Of a DNA stretch of 64,000 nucleotides, positions 19,303 through 30,321 are shown piece by piece. This DNA comes from Athripsodes cinereus (taxonomy: Eukaryota; Arthropoda; Insecta; Trichoptera; Leptoceridae), in assembly GCA_947579605.1 (NCBI GenBank), contig OX388329.1, forward strand, positions 521,153-585,152. The letters are read 5' to 3'. Made by a program: the position numbers and the translations under genes. How positions within the stretch are numbered: position 1 is the first letter of the stretch; the number at the start of each line of letters is the position of its first letter. The notes below the pieces were generated by a model, which made no database searches, was not told the DNA's origin, and was given only the letters and a program-made list of their open reading frames with translations.

Positions 19303-20826
19303 GGCGTGGTTGTAGACACGAGAAAACAACAACAATGTGACTATGAGAAGCGACAGAATACGCTAGAACAGAACGTGATTTTAACACAACGACGATACGA
19401 CAGAGACTGAAGTAATTCGCAGAAGAATAACACTACACACACAAGAAACGCGGCGTGGTTGTAGACACGAGAAAACAACAACAATGTGACTATGAGAAGC
19501 GACAGAATACGCTAGAACAGAACGTGATTTTAACACAACGACGATACGACAGAGACTGAAGTAATTCGCAGAAGAATAACACTACACACACAAGAAACGC
19601 GGCGTGGTTGTAGACACGAGAAAACAACAACAATGTGACTATGAGAAGCGACAGAATACGCTAGAACAGAACGTGATTTTAACACAACGACGATACGACA
19701 GAGACTGAAGTAATTCGCAGAAGAATAACACTACACACACAAGAAACGCGGCGTGGTTGTAGACACGAGAAAACAACAACAATGTGACTATGAGAAGCGA
19801 CAGAATACGCTAGAACAGAACGTGATTTTAACACAACGACGATACGACAGAGACTGAAGTAATTCGCAGAAGAATAACACTACACACACAAGAAACGCGG
19901 CGTGGTTGTAGACACGAGAAAACAACAACAATGTGACTATGAGAAGCGACAGAATACGCTAGAACAGAACGTGATTTTAACACAACGACGATACGACAGA
20001 GACTGAAGTAATTCGCAGAAGAATAACACTACACACACAAGAAACGCGGCGTGGTTGTAGACACGAGAAAACAACAACAATGTGACTATGAGAAGCGACA
20101 GAATACGCTAGAACAGAACGTGATTTTAACACAACGACGATACGACAGAGACTGAAGTAATTCGCAGAAGAATAACACTACACACACAAGAAACGCGGCG
20201 TGGTTGTAGACACGAGAAAACAACAACAATGTGACTATGAGAAGCGACAGAATACGCTAGAACAGAACGTGATTTTAACACAACGACGATACGACAGAGA
20301 CTGAAGTAATTCGCAGAAGAATAACACTACACACACAAGAAACGCGGCGTGGTTGTAGACACGAGAAAACAACAACAATGTGACTATGAGAAGCGACAGA
20401 ATACGCTAGAACAGAACGTGATTTTAACACAACGACGATACGACAGAGACTGAAGTAATTCGCAGAAGAATAACACTACACACACAAGAAACGCGGCGTG
20501 GTTGTAGACACGAGAAAACAACAACAATGTGACTATGAGAAGCGACAGAATACGCTAGAACAGAACGTGATTTTAACACAACGACGATACGACAGAGACT
20601 GAAGTAATTCGCAGAAGAATAACACTACACACACAAGAAACGCGGCGTGGTTGTAGACACGAGAAAACAACAACAATGTGACTATGAGAAGCGACAGAAT
20701 ACGCTAGAACAGAACGTGATTTTAACACAACGACGATACGACAGAGACTGAAGTAATTCGCAGAAGAATAACACTACACACACAAGAAACGCGGCGTGGT
20801 TGTAGACACGAGAAAACAACAACAAT
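19303..20826 (-). repeat. 149-bp tandem array forming the 5' end of the LINE
   Basis: The motif GGCGTGGTTGTAGACACGAG recurs at 19303, 19452, 19601, 19750 and so on to 20793, giving a period of exactly 149 bp, ten full units and a 34-bp partial unit. I saw no base differences between units. The partial outer unit ends at the TSD, so the array belongs to the element. By analogy with the monomer promoters of mouse L1 it may be the promoter (inference). It is not a CRISPR array: there are no unique spacers. Confidence 0.92.
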
Positions 20827-20839
20827 GTTAATTTTTTAT
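20827..20839. repeat. 13-bp TSD of the LINE, right copy (5' side of element)
   Basis: GTTAATTTTTTAT, matching 16022-16034. Confidence 0.88.
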
Positions 20840-21040
20840 TTAATCAATATTTTTGTTTTAGCGTAATGTGACAATTTTTTTTTCTAGTAATGTGGTACCT
20901 ACATCACGTGAAGACTGTTAAGGTGAGTTGTGGCATTGTTTCAAACAATAAATAATAATAATTTAGGAATCTTCAATACTTTTTCAATGATTAGATATTT
21001 ACTAATTTTTTTATTGTTTAACCGGATTTGGGTGCAGATG

Positions 21041-21452
21041 ACAAAACCAATCAGAAACCTTGATTTGAGAACCATGTCTTCACAATGCAACATTGTGTAA
21101 AATCTAATCGGAAGAAGTGAGAAAGGTGTCCCAACGCTTACGAATTAGCTCTAGGCTGGCTTAAGTGATCACTTTCAGTGTCACCGGGAGATCGCGATCT
21201 ATTTGAGATCTGAAAAATGAGATCCCAAAAAGATGGTTGCTTCTAAGGTTTCTCTCTCGATTGGTGGACCTTAAATCGTGACAGTGGAATTGGTGAACGT
21301 TGTCCATGGACACTGAAAGTGACCACTTAAGCCAGCCTAGAGCCAATTCGTAAGCGTTGGGACACCTTTCTCACTTCTTCCGATTAGATTTTACACAATG
21401 TTGTATTGTGTAGACATGGTTCTCCAATTGAGGTTTCTGATTGACTTTTTCA
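21041..21452. repeat. Foldback MITE (family F), two-armed copy
   Basis: The left arm (about 21041-21180: CCAATCAGAAACC, then ACAATGCAACATTGTG, then GTGTCCCAACGCTTACGAAT) is repeated inverted at about 21300-21450. The middle holds GAGATCGCGATCT. Single-armed relatives lie at 40001-40384 and 43757-44145. Non-coding; could fold into a long hairpin. Confidence 0.75.
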
Positions 21453-21572
21453 ATTTTTATAGTCTTTAGTCGGACTTAAGGAGGAAGTATTTCAAAAAAT
21501 ATTTACATCGCGGAATATTATTTCACGAATACTATCTAACATATACCTACATATTATTATCCATATAAGTAT

Positions 21573-23911
21573 TGTGATGATATGAATATATACAAGATTG
21601 TAAATATTATTTTCGTATACCTAGATGGAATATTTGTAGTAGGTAATTAATTTGGGAATGAGAGAGTGCAATCTCAAGTGGTTGTTGAACACAACTAGCT
21701 ATGTAGGAGACAGAGACAGGTATATTTCGGTGTGTGTCAGGAAGAGATGGATGTAGTTTTTTTTTGTTGCTTTGGGTCGACATTTTCAGGGTCTGAAGAC
21801 AGAGTACTTATTACTCTTGGCAGTTGAGTTTTGAGCCTGGGAGAGGTGGGACTCAATCATATTAATCTCAGTGTTTGAATTCGATATATTTTAATATTTA
21901 TTTACCCACCTTCGTAGTAGTTAGTACATTATTTTTTAGTGATATTTCCACAATTGGGAATATATAAAGATCATCCTAAATTACTTTTAATTAGCATTTA
22001 AAATCCGTGATGCTGCCAGCTGTCTAAGATAAGATTTTCTTTTAATATTATTAATTTATTATTTATATCTAGGTGTTAGGATACTCTCAGGATGTCTGTT
22101 GTCTACAAGGCAATATTTGTACTCAAGGATTTATTATTTTACGGATTTTGAAAACGAAGGAATTATGTGTTATATGTACATTTATTTTCAGTATTATTGT
22201 ATGTATGTATGTACCTGTGGCTGATTTTATATAGCGCGGTCCGACACATCTAGAACTAGACTAATAACAGTGGCGCACCGCTCTACCCAATATTATACTT
22301 TTATTTAATTTACTTTACCATAACGATGGAGTATACAGTTTGAAGAGGAGTTATATGTTGAGAAGGATATTATTTGATTATTAATTTAATTACATATTTT
22401 ATCGTCGAATGTCATTTGTATTCTACGAACTTATTGGATTTTTCTACTTGTTCAACATGCTGTAATTGCTGCGATATCATGGAAGGAACAAATTTGATAT
22501 TTTGCATGACACTAATCATAAGTAATATTTATGTATTTATTGGTCTTAATATATTTTTATTTGACTTACATGATTCCTAAATTCTCCTCACCATAAATAT
22601 GTGATCTTTTATAGCTAAATCTTGTCGAGATTACCTTATGGATATGGATCCTTTCTGCCTATCGACGCTAGACTAGCTACCTTGTGTCTATAGTGTGGGA
22701 CTGATCTATTCGTAACCACATATTTATCATTATTATTATACAATTATGCACGAGACGTATTATGTGCTTTGTAGAATTATATATTATATACTAACAAATT
22801 CAGTCCTTACCCTGCTTCGAAATGTAGGTGTACCGTTAGCAAGCCCTGCGCCCATCTCTTCGATTCAGCTTTCGAGACAAGGGTCAATGCGGGTCTTGCC
22901 CCGTTTCCCGCCAGGGTCCATGACAAAGCTTCTTAACATATATTTATAATTATTCTTATTATATATAGCTGCATGTTCAAATGAGTATACATATTATATA
23001 TTATTTTATATATTCGGGGTGTAGATTAGTGCACTCGGGCTCAAAGTACGGCATGGCGAGTTTTGAGACGTGAGGGAGCGAAGGTGGCGCTCCTTCAGCA
23101 TGGACACAGCATGCTTTTCATGCACTAACATGGTAGTTAGTCTCTGAAAATGATGTCATAGCAATCGTGTTGAAATTTAATTAATATTCAAAAGTAATAA
23201 AGTTATGTTTTTGGGTGCGCCACTGTCCTTTACGACGCAACGAATTAGTAGGTATGTTGTAGAACATATGTACATACATCGGCTATAGAAACTATGAAAT
23301 GGTTATCTTATGTAGGGACATAGATCGGCAACCAGTTACCATACAACATTCTCGTAATGATATAGAATAATATTATTTGAATTTTATGTTATGATGATTG
23401 TTATGTTATATTTCGTTATGTTTTATTATGCACTATTTTTATAATGTTATTTTACAGTATCTCAAGGTAAGTGATCTGACGTCAAAGTTGACCTCAGAGT
23501 TAATATGTATCAAAATTCATGTTTAAATTGTTTTATTGATTTTGTGATTTTGTTGTTCTTTTTGATTATTGAAATGTATATTTCAGGTGACTTATTTTGC
23601 GTTTTTAAAAATACACAACGTAGGTAAAATTATCGGCAAAACACAACGTACTGGGTCCAAATCTTCTGAAAATAGTTAATAGATAAATCGAGACGATCAC
23701 GAAAGGCCAAAATTCGTTAATTAATTCAATTAGGAATGCGATATTTCGCACGTATATTTGCAACAATGCGAAAATTCATACAATTCTTAGCTAGCTGAAT
23801 AGGGTTGTCACTTCTAGTTTGGGAATCAATTATTACAGTAGGTATAGTTTAGAAGCTAGGATGTTGCAAATTCGGAGCTTAGAATGGTTTAAAATAGGTA
23901 GGGTCATCACA
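21573..23911 (+). repeat. 5' LTR of copy A (2339 bp)
   Basis: TGTGATGA...TCATCACA. A TATA-like GAATATATAAAGATC lies at about 21958-21972. Two less AT-rich, well-conserved islands are at about 22805-22935 and 23025-23130. Small frames (22374-22580, 22746-22949) recur only because the LTR is duplicated; against copy B their changes are frameshifting or mostly amino-acid-altering, so they look non-coding. GTAAGT-like and TTTCAG-like splice motifs near 23465 and 23580 are too weak to call an intron. Confidence 0.85.
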
Positions 23912-26309
23912 GATGGTGCCTTGGACCAGAATATTATGTCTGTCATTGCAGACATAAACTGGGTTTTTACGGAGTAGAAGTGGGTTTTGGGTTTGCGATG
24001 ATTAATAACTAAAATCATGAATATTGGAGGGGGGGAGAGCATAAATGGGTTTTGAGGAGTAGAACTGGGTTATGGACAGAGGAATGTGTTTGGTTTTTGA
24101 GGGGAGGAATAAAATTTATTCTTGATAGATGTAGTGAGAAAATTGGTTGATGAATTTACTTCGAGAACCGCGGGTTGGTCACCCATGGTTTATAGTGTTA
24201 GGCAAATTCGGCAACATATTATATTTATGTTTGTCTATCTATAGGTATATATCTAACATTATGCACAATAATATCGTGAACCCTTAAGAGTTCATTCGGA
24301 ATTATGTCCTTATGAATAGTCTATTAAAGAACGCTTGTGATTCAGGTATAAAATTGGATAGGTATATATATGTTGAAATCCTGAATAGTTCTTTATTTTA
24401 TTCAATAATGTATATAGGTACCAAAAATATGTACTTTCATAAGAAGATTGGGTGTTAGAAAAATGGAATATTATATTCCCAAATAGACTTGTAAACATGG
24501 GTATTAGGTATGTGGAGTTTATTTTATGTATATGGGTATATGACTAGAGTTTTTAGGATTTTTAGATATTATAGTATTTGGGTAAAATGGATAAATAATA
24601 GGTATATAGTTTGATGTTAGTTATATGTATCAAGTGGATGTTTGTTAAGGATTAGAATTGTACCTAATTATAATAGGTATTATTATTTCTTGAGGAATAT
24701 GGTCTTAACATTTTACAGTATTTGTGAGTTAAGTGTTTTGTTTTTAAACTTTTAGAATTCTGTCAAGTTAATTATTTGGGGTGTGAAATAAATTTATTAT
24801 CGAGGTATGAATGGTGAATATATTATTGAGTTTGAAATAATATTAGACCAGATTTTATGAGTATCTGATAACATACATAATACAATATATGAATGAAGCG
24901 GATAAGTATATAGGTAATAATCGAATGATGGGTTTTGATAAAATCACGATTTAGGTGATTATTTTACAGTTATATGTTAAACGGTTAGCTGGAAGAAATA
25001 GTGAATATTCATTCTTACAGGCTAAGTGGGGAATGATCGGCTTAGAGGGAAGACAGTCTACACGGAAAGCAGACTCTTTTAAACCAGGAGGGGCATTCCA
25101 GGATCTTGAGTTTTAGGAAACGTTGGAACTCTTTGTATACCCTGAAAGGTGGTATCTATCATTTCAAAATTGAGGACAAGAGAATACTCATTTATGGAAA
25201 TGTTCTAAGGAGAAAAGAGGTTGATGTTTGCCGATATAATACATCGTCTTCCAAAAAGAAAAATAAGATGTACCTACAACCTATGAATCCTAGGATATAA
25301 TAATGATTAAAACGTTATATTATTCTAAACCAAGAACGAGATAGGAAATAATATTATTACTGGAATGACAAAAAAAACTATAGTTTTAAATAAAGATGCA
25401 AGCAGAAAGGTATACGGTATATTATACGGTATATTCACTTGCAAGAAACTTGGTGAAAAGTTTGGACAGCGATGATAATAGTTTTATTGGAGGCCAGAAG
25501 GGTGATGTGATGAGATTATGTAGCATTGGATCCTCTCTGTTAACCCAAAAGAGAGTGGTGTACAATAACATAAATTGCTGGAGAGGACTAATGTAAGAAG
25601 AAAGGACAACGCTATGATGTAACAGGTTGAGATTCACTTGCGGATCTATCGATGTTACAAATGGAATATTATTTAAAATTTAAGGTGTTATAATTTTAAA
25701 ATTGTGGTGTCAAATATTGTAATAACATTATTCGAGAGTGTTAGAGTGAAGTTATTTAAATGTGAACTATAAAGTGTTTAGTTATTATTATTTTACAAGT
25801 GGAACGAATATTATGATATGTACCTTTGTGGTTATAGTTGTGTGTAAATATATTATATTTAGTTGTGTGTGTGATAGTTTGAAATAGATTTTTTCAGGAC
25901 TTTTGAAATGAATGAGGACGATTCATTTATAAATACCTAATATGTAGGTATATACATTTGGTTACTGTAATATTGGAGACAAGGGGAATTCTACGTACCT
26001 ATTATAGAATAACATATTGGGATGTATTATGTAGATATTGTCAATGCAACTCGTTTAAATATTGTGTTATGTATCTTATATGCGTGAATGTGCGTAAACA
26101 CATTGAGGGAGGGGTTCCCACCACTTACCCCTGGATGTTCAAGAACATAGTACGTTATCTTCCTTTTAATTATTTGTGGTATTATTATAGGTGTTAATTT
26201 TACGTAATTATAGGTATTTCGAGTTAGCTGTTTGCGTTTGATATTATTTAGGCACTTTGTCAACATATTATCACGCATTTTGCTGGTTAGCTGGAGGATA
26301 TTGCACTAC

Positions 26310-26495
26310 TTGTAGAATTATGTGGCTTGATTACGTGGATCGAATTCTTATGGACGGCCGCGTGTTGAGTAAGAGAAATCGGTATGCATTGTGTGAGGGA
26401 TTGTAGGGCAGTGATGGAGGCGAGGGATGTGTGCCAAGATAGAAGGATTTGTCGTTTGGTTCTCTCTGTCTACCCCATCTGAGACGCAGCGTGAT
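26310..26495 (+). pseudogene. LINE 3' end captured inside copy A
   Basis: Encodes MWLDYVDRILMDGRVLSKRN, then after a frameshift VRDCRAVMEARDVCQDRR and LVLSVYP. This aligns with the C-terminus of the intact LINE protein at 16059-19103 (TWLDHVDQILKDGRVLSKRN ... VCKDRSVWRSVLSAYPTW). The same fragment is in copy B at 53480-53660, so it was acquired before the two copies separated. Confidence 0.8.
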
Positions 26496-26519
26496 GGTGC
26501 TGAGAGATGAATGGTTATT

Positions 26520-26730
26520 TAGGATGGGTTGCCGGTGGAGAGTTGGTCTCCCACTTTCTTCCGTGAGTTTTCGGGTGTCCTGTGGGAGGACGGGTGTTCT
26601 AGAAAATTAAGACATTTAGCATCTTGGATACGATGAGGTTTGCCGCCGTTTTTGAGTGTCTTGAATTTGTGTCGGTACGGAGAGGACGACTTGCGTATCT
26701 ATTTGTGTGCTGCAGGACTACTGGCTGCAT
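26520..26730 (+). repeat. Dispersed repeat R inside copy A
   Basis: Same motif order as 15890-16018, continuing with GATGAGGTTTGCCGCC and a GGTACGGAGAGGAC segment that corresponds to the GGCACGGGG segment of the 44345-44770 copy. It directly follows the captured LINE end. Confidence 0.65.
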
Positions 26731-27281
26731 CGGCAAAGGAATCATGGATATGAGACATCTGGCGAGTAGTACAAGATTGGTGTTACCAGCGAATTGGATC
26801 ACCCTGAAGAATGCATATAGGGACTATAGGGAACCACAAGTACTATGGATAATTATAATGATGTGTGAATATGATCACATGAAACGAATTTTAACAAAAT
26901 GCAACTTGGATATTTAAGTATTGGGACAAACTTGTTATTACTATTTTATGTTCTATAGATGTGATGACATAAAATAATAACAAAACTCGAAATAATAAAA
27001 TATAACAGAATATTAAAATATTATGTTATGTTGGGACAATAATATTGAACGAGTATTTCTCAAGTGGACGCATCGGTGTATTATGTGCATGCATGTATTA
27101 TTATTATTGATGACTTGAATAGAGGAGCACAGCTGACGAGGTACCTACGACCTATCGGAATATACAGTGGCGGACTCGAAAGTTGGAATTAAATAATTAT
27201 GAAAAATAATTAGAAAATAAATAATTGTTTGTGAGATAATGCCTCATCCATTTTGTCTTCAGCATGATCCCAAGGGGGGGA

Positions 27282-29620
27282 TGTGATGATATGAATATAT
27301 ACAAGATTGTAAATATTATTTTCGTATACCTAGATGGAATATTTGTAGTAGGTAATTAATTTGGGAATGAGAGAGTGCAATCTCAAGTGGTTGTTGAACA
27401 CAACTAGCTATGTAGGAGACAGAGACAGGTATATTTCGGTGTGTGTCAGGAAGAGATGGATGTAGTTTTTTTTTGTTGCTTTGGGTCGACATTTTCAGGG
27501 TCTGAAGACAGAGTACTTATTACTCTTGGCAGTTGAGTTTTGAGCCTGGGAGAGGTGGGACTCAATCATATTAATCTCAGTGTTTGAATTCGATATATTT
27601 TAATATTTATTTACCCACCTTCGTAGTAGTTAGTACATTATTTTTTAGTGATATTTCCACAATTGGGAATATATAAAGATCATCCTAAATTACTTTTAAT
27701 TAGCATTTAAAATCCGTGATGCTGCCAGCTGTCTAAGATAAGATTTTCTTTTAATATTATTAATTTATTATTTATATCTAGGTGTTAGGATACTCTCAGG
27801 ATGTCTGTTGTCTACAAGGCAATATTTGTACTCAAGGATTTATTATTTTACGGATTTTGAAAACGAAGGAATTATGTGTTATATGTACATTTATTTTCAG
27901 TATTATTGTATGTATGTATGTACCTGTGGCTGATTTTATATAGCGCGGTCCGACACATCTAGAACTAGACTAATAACAGTGGCGCACCGCTCTACCCAAT
28001 ATTATACTTTTATTTAATTTACTTTACCATAACGATGGAGTATACAGTTTGAAGAGGAGTTATATGTTGAGAAGGATATTATTTGATTATTAATTTAATT
28101 ACATATTTTATCGTCGAATGTCATTTGTATTCTACGAACTTATTGGATTTTTCTACTTGTTCAACATGCTGTAATTGCTGCGATATCATGGAAGGAACAA
28201 ATTTGATATTTTGCATGACACTAATCATAAGTAATATTTATGTATTTATTGGTCTTAATATATTTTTATTTGACTTACATGATTCCTAAATTCTCCTCAC
28301 CATAAATATGTGATCTTTTATAGCTAAATCTTGTCGAGATTACCTTATGGATATGGATCCTTTCTGCCTATCGACGCTAGACTAGCTACCTTGTGTCTAT
28401 AGTGTGGGACTGATCTATTCGTAACCACATATTTATCATTATTATTATACAATTATGCACGAGACGTATTATGTGCTTTGTAGAATTATATATTATATAC
28501 TAACAAATTCAGTCCTTACCCTGCTTCGAAATGTAGGTGTACCGTTAGCAAGCCCTGCGCCCATCTCTTCGATTCAGCTTTCGAGACAAGGGTCAATGCG
28601 GGTCTTGCCCCGTTTCCCGCCAGGGTCCATGACAAAGCTTCTTAACATATATTTATAATTATTCTTATTATATATAGCTGCATGTTCAAATGAGTATACA
28701 TATTATATATTATTTTATATATTCGGGGTGTAGATTAGTGCACTCGGGCTCAAAGTACGGCATGGCGAGTTTTGAGACGTGAGGGAGCGAAGGTGGCGCT
28801 CCTTCAGCATGGACACAGCATGCTTTTCATGCACTAACATGGTAGTTAGTCTCTGAAAATGATGTCATAGCAATCGTGTTGAAATTTAATTAATATTCAA
28901 AAGTAATAAAGTTATGTTTTTGGGTGCGCCACTGTCCTTTACGACGCAACGAATTAGTAGGTATGTTGTAGAACATATGTACATACATCGGCTATAGAAA
29001 CTATGAAATGGTTATCTTATGTAGGGACATAGATCGGCAACCAGTTACCATACAACATTCTCGTAATGATATAGAATAATATTATTTGAATTTTATGTTA
29101 TGATGATTGTTATGTTATATTTCGTTATGTTTTATTATGCACTATTTTTATAATGTTATTTTACAGTATCTCAAGGTAAGTGATCTGACGTCAAAGTTGA
29201 CCTCAGAGTTAATATGTATCAAAATTCATGTTTAAATTGTTTTATTGATTTTGTGATTTTGTTGTTCTTTTTGATTATTGAAATGTATATTTCAGGTGAC
29301 TTATTTTGCGTTTTTAAAAATACACAACGTAGGTAAAATTATCGGCAAAACACAACGTACTGGGTCCAAATCTTCTGAAAATAGTTAATAGATAAATCGA
29401 GACGATCACGAAAGGCCAAAATTCGTTAATTAATTCAATTAGGAATGCGATATTTCGCACGTATATTTGCAACAATGCGAAAATTCATACAATTCTTAGC
29501 TAGCTGAATAGGGTTGTCACTTCTAGTTTGGGAATCAATTATTACAGTAGGTATAGTTTAGAAGCTAGGATGTTGCAAATTCGGAGCTTAGAATGGTTTA
29601 AAATAGGTAGGGTCATCACA
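27282..29620 (+). repeat. 3' LTR of copy A (2339 bp)
   Basis: Same length as the 5' LTR, and identical wherever I compared them (for example the frames at 28083-28289 and 28455-28658 are exact repeats). Confidence 0.85.
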
Positions 29621-30065
29621 GAATGTATGAAAAGATTGAGCGTACGTGATGTTTTTCAATTCGACTTCTCTGAAAGGGGGGGGGGTTAGGAGAAGGTAGG
29701 TATCTACCTACACATAAATTGGTAGGCACCCAGGCAGAGGTAGGTAGCTACTCACATACTTGTTGCTATTATCAATATTGTACTTCTTCTATTGGTATGT
29801 TCTACTTTCTTCTCTATGTCAGAATATACACATGAAGGTGAAATCTTAAATTCAATAAGTATACCTACATAGATATGCGAAGTGATTTTTTTGATCGTAT
29901 AAACTGGAATTTTTACACCTACGAAAGTGTAAATACGATAGGTATGGTTTTAATCGCAATATATATATCACTTGCAGGGTAGAGAAGAGAGTATTAGGTG
30001 TTCCGACGATTACGAAACGGCTTAGGCTGTTGCACTTATCTCTCTTATGTCACTCTCATATCAAA
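29621..30065. other. AT-rich DNA without a recognised gene
   Basis: Contains a G run at 29677-29686 and TAGGTA-rich sequence; 30001-30035 (GTTCCGACGATTACGAAACG) resembles one end of the MITE family at 38007. Confidence 0.4.
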
Positions 30066-30176
30066 CCTTCCAGAGCGGGTGCCTGCACTCATCGCTGAAA
30101 AGCGAATTCGTTCAGCCAACCGCACCTGTGTTACGAGTCAAGCACTCTAAACAGTAGATCACAGAGGTGTGTGGTT
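30066..30176 (-). repeat. tRNA-like SINE (family 2), minus copy
   Basis: On the minus strand: CACACCTCTG, then TTTAGAGTGCTTGACTCGTA, then CAGGTGCGGTTGGCTGAACG and CAGCGATGAGTGCAGG. The TTAGAGTGC part resembles a box A. An inverted partner lies 50 bases away. Confidence 0.55.
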
Positions 30177-30225
30177 AGCCGGTGAGTATTGTTATTATAA
30201 GCTGCAAGTTTAACAACTTCTATTT

Positions 30226-30321
30226 TACACACACCTCTGAGGCCTATTGGTTAGAGTGCTTGACTCGTAACAGGTGACTGGACTCATTGCTGTGAAGCAT
30301 TTCGTCCAACCGACCGCCACC
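30226..30321 (+). repeat. tRNA-like SINE (family 2), plus copy
   Basis: ACACACCTCTGAGGCC, TTGGTTAGAGTGCTTGACTC, GTAACAGGTG, GAAGCATTTCGTCCAACCG: the same order as the minus copy, so the two face away from a 50-base centre and could form a hairpin. Confidence 0.55.

Larger units (their letters stand above)
16035..20826 (-). mobile_element. Full-length RTE-like LINE with tandem-repeat 5' end
   Basis: 4792 bp. From 5' to 3' on the minus strand: about 10.2 tandem 149-bp units, a 199-bp leader, one 1014-codon gene, a 3' UTR of about 20 bases and a (TATAG)n tail. A perfect 13-bp TSD, GTTAATTTTTTAT, flanks it (16022-16034 and 20827-20839). A single endonuclease/reverse transcriptase gene, minimal 3' UTR and microsatellite tail fit the RTE group. 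5'-truncated relatives lie at 36229-36762 and 46764-47435. The open frame suggests a young, possibly active copy. Confidence 0.88.
23912..27281 (+). other. Non-coding interior of copy A with primer site and polypurine tract
   Basis: TGGTGCCTTGGACC at 23914 sits two bases after the LTR, at the same place as in copy B; I could not match it to a specific tRNA. G-rich tracts occur near 24028-24110. Short frames (25106, 25396, 25958, 26624) have no domains and are not preserved in copy B. The interior includes a captured LINE 3' end (26310-26495) and repeat R (26520-26730). Confidence 0.75.
21573..29620 (+). mobile_element. Non-autonomous LTR element with very long LTRs, copy A (8048 bp)
   Basis: Two direct repeats of 2339 bp (21573-23911 and 27282-29620) start TGTGATGA and end TCATCACA, an 8-base inverted terminal repeat. 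After the first LTR comes a TGG-type primer site (23914) and before the second an AAGGGGGGGA polypurine tract (27272-27281). The 3370-bp interior has no frame above about 100 codons and no gag or pol motifs. This is the layout of a LARD-type element. Orientation is inferred from the primer site and polypurine tract. I could not find a matching TSD (GTAT before, GAAT after), unlike copy B. The two LTRs look identical, so the insertion or last homogenisation is recent. Confidence 0.85.

Noticed and set aside
19303..20826. CRISPR-like regular repeat array
   Set aside because: The 149-bp units are contiguous and identical, with no unique spacers, and lie inside a LINE in an insect-like genome.
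22746..22949. 67-codon frame in the LTR of copy A, with a similar 63-codon frame in copy B
   Set aside because: Several of the differences between A and B change the amino acid (I/L, MR/IL, M/K) and the neighbouring frame is shifted, which does not look like selection on a protein.
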